Below, one piece after another: positions 60,965 to 64,000 of a stretch of DNA of 64,000 nt. The notes beneath the pieces were generated by a model. It was not told the origin of the DNA. It made no database searches and saw only the letters and a program-made list of their open reading frames with translations. The position numbers were made by a program, and so were the translations under genes. The first letter of the stretch is position 1; every line of letters starts with the position of its first letter. Where the stretch lies: positions 186,001 to 250,000 of the forward strand of contig NZ_JASBQE010000001.1 of assembly GCF_029960785.1 (NCBI RefSeq), written 5' to 3'. Source of the stretch: Polyangium sp. 15x6 (GTDB lineage Bacteria; Myxococcota_A; Polyangia; Polyangiales; Polyangiaceae).

Positions 60965-62314
60965 ATGGGAGGAGACGAGCAGACCCGACGTTCCTTCCTC
61001 GCGACCACGGCGGGCCTCTCGCTTTCCGCGCTGATCTCCGGCTGTCGCCGCGCCCCGTCCGCGGAGATGGACGAGGGCGAAGAACTCCCCGAGGTCCGCA
61101 TGCCGCCGCCGCCCGTGCGAGGCGCCGTGCGGCATGCGGGCGCGCGGCTCGTGTTCTACGCGGAGTCCGTCGGCATCGGCGCAGCGATCGATCGCGCGCT
61201 CGCGCAGCGGTTCGCCCGGGACACGGGCGCTACCGTGGACGTGGTCCTGCGCCCGCGCGACGCGACCGAGACATATGCGAGTTATCAGCGCCTCTTCCAG
61301 GCGCGCTCCGCCGACGTGGACGTCCTCTCGCTCGACATCGTCTGGCCGGGCATCTTCGCCCCGCATTTGCTCGACCTCGGCCAGACGCTCGGGGCCCTCG
61401 CGGCCGCGCACCTCGAAGCCGCCATCCGGAACGACACCGTGCAAGGGCGGCTCGTGGCCATGCCTTATTTCACGGATTTCGGCATGCTTTATTATCGCAG
61501 CGATCTGCTGCAAAAATACGGATATGGTGCGCCCCCGACGACGTGGGACGAGCTCGAGGAGATGGCGAAGGCGATCCAGAGCGGGGAGCGCGCGCGTAGC
61601 CGCGCGTTCGCCGGCTTCGTCTGGCAGGGCAAGGCGTACGAAGGGCTCACCTGCAATGCGCTCGAGTGGATTCACTCGCACGGCGGCGGCGCGATCCTGG
61701 AGGGCCGCGAGCCCACGGTCAAAAATCCCCGGGCCGCGCAGGCGCTCGCTCGCTTCCGGCGGTTCGTCGGGACGATTTCCCCGATCGGCGTGACGGGATA
61801 CGAGGAGGAGGACGCGCGCAACGTGTTTCAGGGAGGAAACGCGGCCTTCATGCGCAACTGGCCGTACGCGTACGCGGCCGGTAATACGAAGGGCTCGCGT
61901 ATCGAGGGCCTTTTCGACGTCGCGCCGCTCCCGCACGAGCCGGGGTACGAGAGCAGCGCGACCCTGGGCGGGTGGACGCTCGGCATCTCGAAGTATTCGC
62001 GGTTTCCCGACGCGGCCGTCGCGTTCGTGGGGTATCTCTGCTCGCCCGAGGTGCAGCGCTTCCGGGCGCTCGTCGGGGGATACATCCCCACCATTCTCGC
62101 CGTGCAAAACGATCCGGACGTCGCCCGGGCGCTGCCTTTCCTCGAACGAGTGCGGGGAGCGACGCTCGTCGCGAGGCCCTCGAACCAGGCCGGAGCAAGG
62201 TACAACGAGGTCTCCATCGCCTTTTATCAAGGCGTGAGCAAGGCGCTTTACGGGACGGACCCCGAGAAGGCGCTGGAGCAGATCGAACGGCGTATCCGGC
62301 GCTCGCTGCGGTGA
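60965..62314 (+). CDS. ABC sugar transporter substrate-binding lipoprotein, Tat-exported
   Basis: The 449-residue product has a Tat signal (TRRSFLATTAG) ending in a lipobox ISGC (Cys27). The rest is a MalE/UgpB-type sugar-binding protein: DVLSLDIVWPGIFAPHL, AMPYFTDFGMLYYRSDLLQK, GGWTLGISKYSRFPDAAVAF. It leads a sugar importer operon with two permeases. The start is uncertain: ATG 60965 or GTG 60959; no Shine-Dalgarno precedes either. TTGACG with AACGAT 17 bases on may be the promoter. Confidence 0.92.
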   Translation: MGGDEQTRRSFLATTAGLSLSALISGCRRAPSAEMDEGEELPEVRMPPPPVRGAVRHAGARLVFYAESVGIGAAIDRALAQRFARDTGATVDVVLRPRDATETYASYQRLFQARSADVDVLSLDIVWPGIFAPHLLDLGQTLGALAAAHLEAAIRNDTVQGRLVAMPYFTDFGMLYYRSDLLQKYGYGAPPTTWDELEEMAKAIQSGERARSRAFAGFVWQGKAYEGLTCNALEWIHSHGGGAILEGREPTVKNPRAAQALARFRRFVGTISPIGVTGYEEEDARNVFQGGNAAFMRNWPYAYAAGNTKGSRIEGLFDVAPLPHEPGYESSATLGGWTLGISKYSRFPDAAVAFVGYLCSPEVQRFRALVGGYIPTILAVQNDPDVARALPFLERVRGATLVARPSNQAGARYNEVSIAFYQGVSKALYGTDPEKALEQIERRIRRSLR

Positions 62315-62324
62315 GGGACATGGG

Positions 62325-63248
62325 ATGAGCACGACGGCGAGCGAGGCGGAAAAGCAGGGGGAGGTCGCGGGGATTCGCGCGAGGCGGCGCGCCCGGGTCG
62401 CGTGGGCGTTCCTGTCTCCGGCGCTGATTGTCACGGCCTTCGTGGCGCTCTACCCGCTCTGCGACACGCTGTATCTGAGCCTCACGAACACCCGCCTCGC
62501 CAGCGAGGAGCCCCCGCGGTTCGTGGGTTTGTCGAATTATGTCGAGCTCGTCCACGACGGGTTTTTCCTCGACGCGTTGCTCCTCACCGTGCTCTTCGCC
62601 GTGATCACCGTGATGCTGGAGCTCGCCCTCGGCCTGGGGATCGCGCTGCTCCTCGATGCTCGGTTCAAGGGCCGCTCCGCCGTGCGCGCGGCCATGCTCG
62701 TTCCCTGGGCCATCCCCACGGCCGTGTCCACGCAGATGTGGAAATGGATGTACAACGACGTGTACGGCGTCTTTAATGACGTGCTCGTGAATCGGCTGGG
62801 GCTCGTCTCCGAGCCGATCGCATTCACCGCGGACCCGAGGACCTCGCTCGCCGCGGCCGTGCTCGTCGATGTCTGGAAGACGACGCCGTTCGTCGCGTTG
62901 CTCCTGCTCGCCGGCCTGCAGCTCATCCCGCGCGAGCTTTACGAGGCCGCGCGCGTGGACGGCGCGACGCGCCTGCAGGCCTTCACGCAGATCACGTTGC
63001 CGCTCCTCCGGCCGGCCCTGCTCGTCGCGCTCGTGTTCCGGACGCTCGACGCATTGCGTGTCTTCGATGTCTTCTACGTGATGTTCGGGAGCCGGCCCGA
63101 CATGCAGACCCTGGCCACGTATGCCCACGAGATCCTCGTCAGCATCTCCGACGTGGGATACGGATCGGCCGTCTCCACCGCGATTTTCCTGGTCATCGCC
63201 GTCTTCATCGTGATCTACGTGGTGCTCTTCCGACGGAGGGAAGCATGA
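62325..63248 (+). CDS. ABC sugar transporter permease, MalF/UgpA type
   Basis: The 307-residue product has six membrane helices and the EAA loop (EAARVDGATRLQAFTQITLP) that contacts the ATPase. It starts 10 bases after the binding-protein gene and overlaps the second permease by ATGA. The ATPase gene is not in view. Confidence 0.94.
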   Translation: MSTTASEAEKQGEVAGIRARRRARVAWAFLSPALIVTAFVALYPLCDTLYLSLTNTRLASEEPPRFVGLSNYVELVHDGFFLDALLLTVLFAVITVMLELALGLGIALLLDARFKGRSAVRAAMLVPWAIPTAVSTQMWKWMYNDVYGVFNDVLVNRLGLVSEPIAFTADPRTSLAAAVLVDVWKTTPFVALLLLAGLQLIPRELYEAARVDGATRLQAFTQITLPLLRPALLVALVFRTLDALRVFDVFYVMFGSRPDMQTLATYAHEILVSISDVGYGSAVSTAIFLVIAVFIVIYVVLFRRREA

Positions 63249-64000
63249 AGGCCCGGGCCATGGCGCGGCGAGGGATCTTCGGGATGGCCGTCCTTTCCCT
63301 CGTCGTGTATCTCGTCTTTCCCTTCGGCTGGGCGCTCGTGTCCTCGTTCAAGACGAACGCCGAGCTCTTCTCGACGCCCGCGCGTTTCTGGCCCGAGCAC
63401 CCCACGCTCGAACATTATCGTCACGTCCTCGCGAACGACGATTTTCTCCATGCGGCGCTGAACAGCGTCCTCGTGGCGAGCTCCGTGACGCTCGTCTCCC
63501 TCGCCATCGGCGCGCTCGCGGCCTTCGCCCTCGGCCGGTACCAATTCCGCGGCCGGAGCCTCGTGCTCTACGTCGTCCTCTCGATGACCCTGTTTCCCCA
63601 GATCGCCGTCCTCGGCGCGCTCTTCCAGCTCGTCAATGCGCTTGGCCTCTACAATCGGCTGCCGGCCCTCACCCTGACGTATCTCGTCTTCACGTTGCCG
63701 TTCACCATCTGGGTGCTCACCGGATTCCTCGAGGCCGTGCCCGTCGAGATCGAAGAGGCGGCGTACATGGACGGGGCATCTCCGCTCCAGCTCTTCACGA
63801 AAATCATGCTCCCGCTCGCGGCCCCCGGAATGGTCACGACGGGATTGCTCTCCTTCATCGCCGCATGGAACGAGCTCCTGTTCGCGCTCTCGTTCACGCA
63901 AACCCCGGACAAACGGACCGTGACCTATGCGATCCTCTCGTTTTCCGCGACGACGAGCTCTGCATTCGAGGTGCCCTGGGGTCAGATGATGGCCGCTTCC
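63245..64000 (+). CDS. ABC sugar transporter permease, MalG/UgpE type, 3' end outside the window
   Basis: The open frame gives 252 residues to the window edge: membrane helices including GMAVLSLVVYLVFPFGWALV, and the EAA loop EEAAYMDGASPLQLFTKIML. It starts at ATGA overlapping the first permease. It pairs with the upstream permease; only the last 20 or so residues are likely missing. Confidence 0.93.
   Translation, partial: MKARAMARRGIFGMAVLSLVVYLVFPFGWALVSSFKTNAELFSTPARFWPEHPTLEHYRHVLANDDFLHAALNSVLVASSVTLVSLAIGALAAFALGRYQFRGRSLVLYVVLSMTLFPQIAVLGALFQLVNALGLYNRLPALTLTYLVFTLPFTIWVLTGFLEAVPVEIEEAAYMDGASPLQLFTKIMLPLAAPGMVTTGLLSFIAAWNELLFALSFTQTPDKRTVTYAILSFSATTSSAFEVPWGQMMAAS

Overview
The window is a very GC-rich chromosomal segment that most resembles a myxobacterium of the Polyangiales (Sorangium/Polyangium type). 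The support is indirect but consistent. Many secreted lipoproteins carry Gly/Ala-rich linkers straight after the lipobox. Two proteins end in a MYXO-CTERM-like tail (Cys motif, membrane helix, Arg cluster). There is also an IgGFc-binding-like protein, FG-GAP and propeller lipoproteins, and many small one-component regulators. No tRNA, rRNA, CRISPR array, insertion sequence or phage gene was seen, and no gene-free stretch exceeds 300 bases.

Layout. 1-9 kb: end of a pirin gene, an orphan GspC-like protein, a hydrolase lipoprotein and an S41 peptidase, a small Cys protein with an L7/L12-like partner, an aldo/keto reductase-TetR operon with a clear promoter/operator, and two lipoproteins. 9-16 kb: large-subunit catalase, a TetR/amidase divergent pair with duplicated operators, methionine aminopeptidase, a LysR-type DNA-binding domain without effector domain, and a glutathione S-transferase. 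16-18.4 kb: a BlaI-type repressor overlapping a gene for an M56 membrane protease fused to a lytic transglycosylase and an M23 peptidase domain. 18-27 kb: propeller and methyltransferase-like lipoproteins, a mini cytochrome c, a NarL-type two-component pair, and a cytochrome c/copper monooxygenase-like lipoprotein divergent from a TetR gene. 27-45 kb: two P1-family (S58) peptidase homologues, surface lipoproteins, an AraC/Rieske pair, YetF, a class A beta-lactamase, a ClC channel, and a TetR-ABC exporter operon. 45-50 kb: one giant Cys-rich surface protein. 50.5-58 kb: a seven-gene, translationally coupled envelope operon. 58-64 kb: a radical SAM gene with an unknown partner, a lipid kinase, and a sugar ABC importer that runs off the end.

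How the genes work together. Two loci look least ordinary. The first is the BlaI/M56-SLT-M23 locus, where the penicillin-sensing domain expected in BlaR1 is replaced by two peptidoglycan-cleaving domains, which suggests a wall-damage sensor that is itself a wall hydrolase. The second is the 50.5-58 kb operon: a regulator with a periplasmic-binding-protein-like ligand domain, an exported PstS-like binding protein, a porin, a TonB-dependent receptor-like barrel and three lipoproteins. It has no inner-membrane transporter, and three GGTAAC repeats at exact 10 and 20 bp spacing precede it. All functions are read from motifs; no database search was run.
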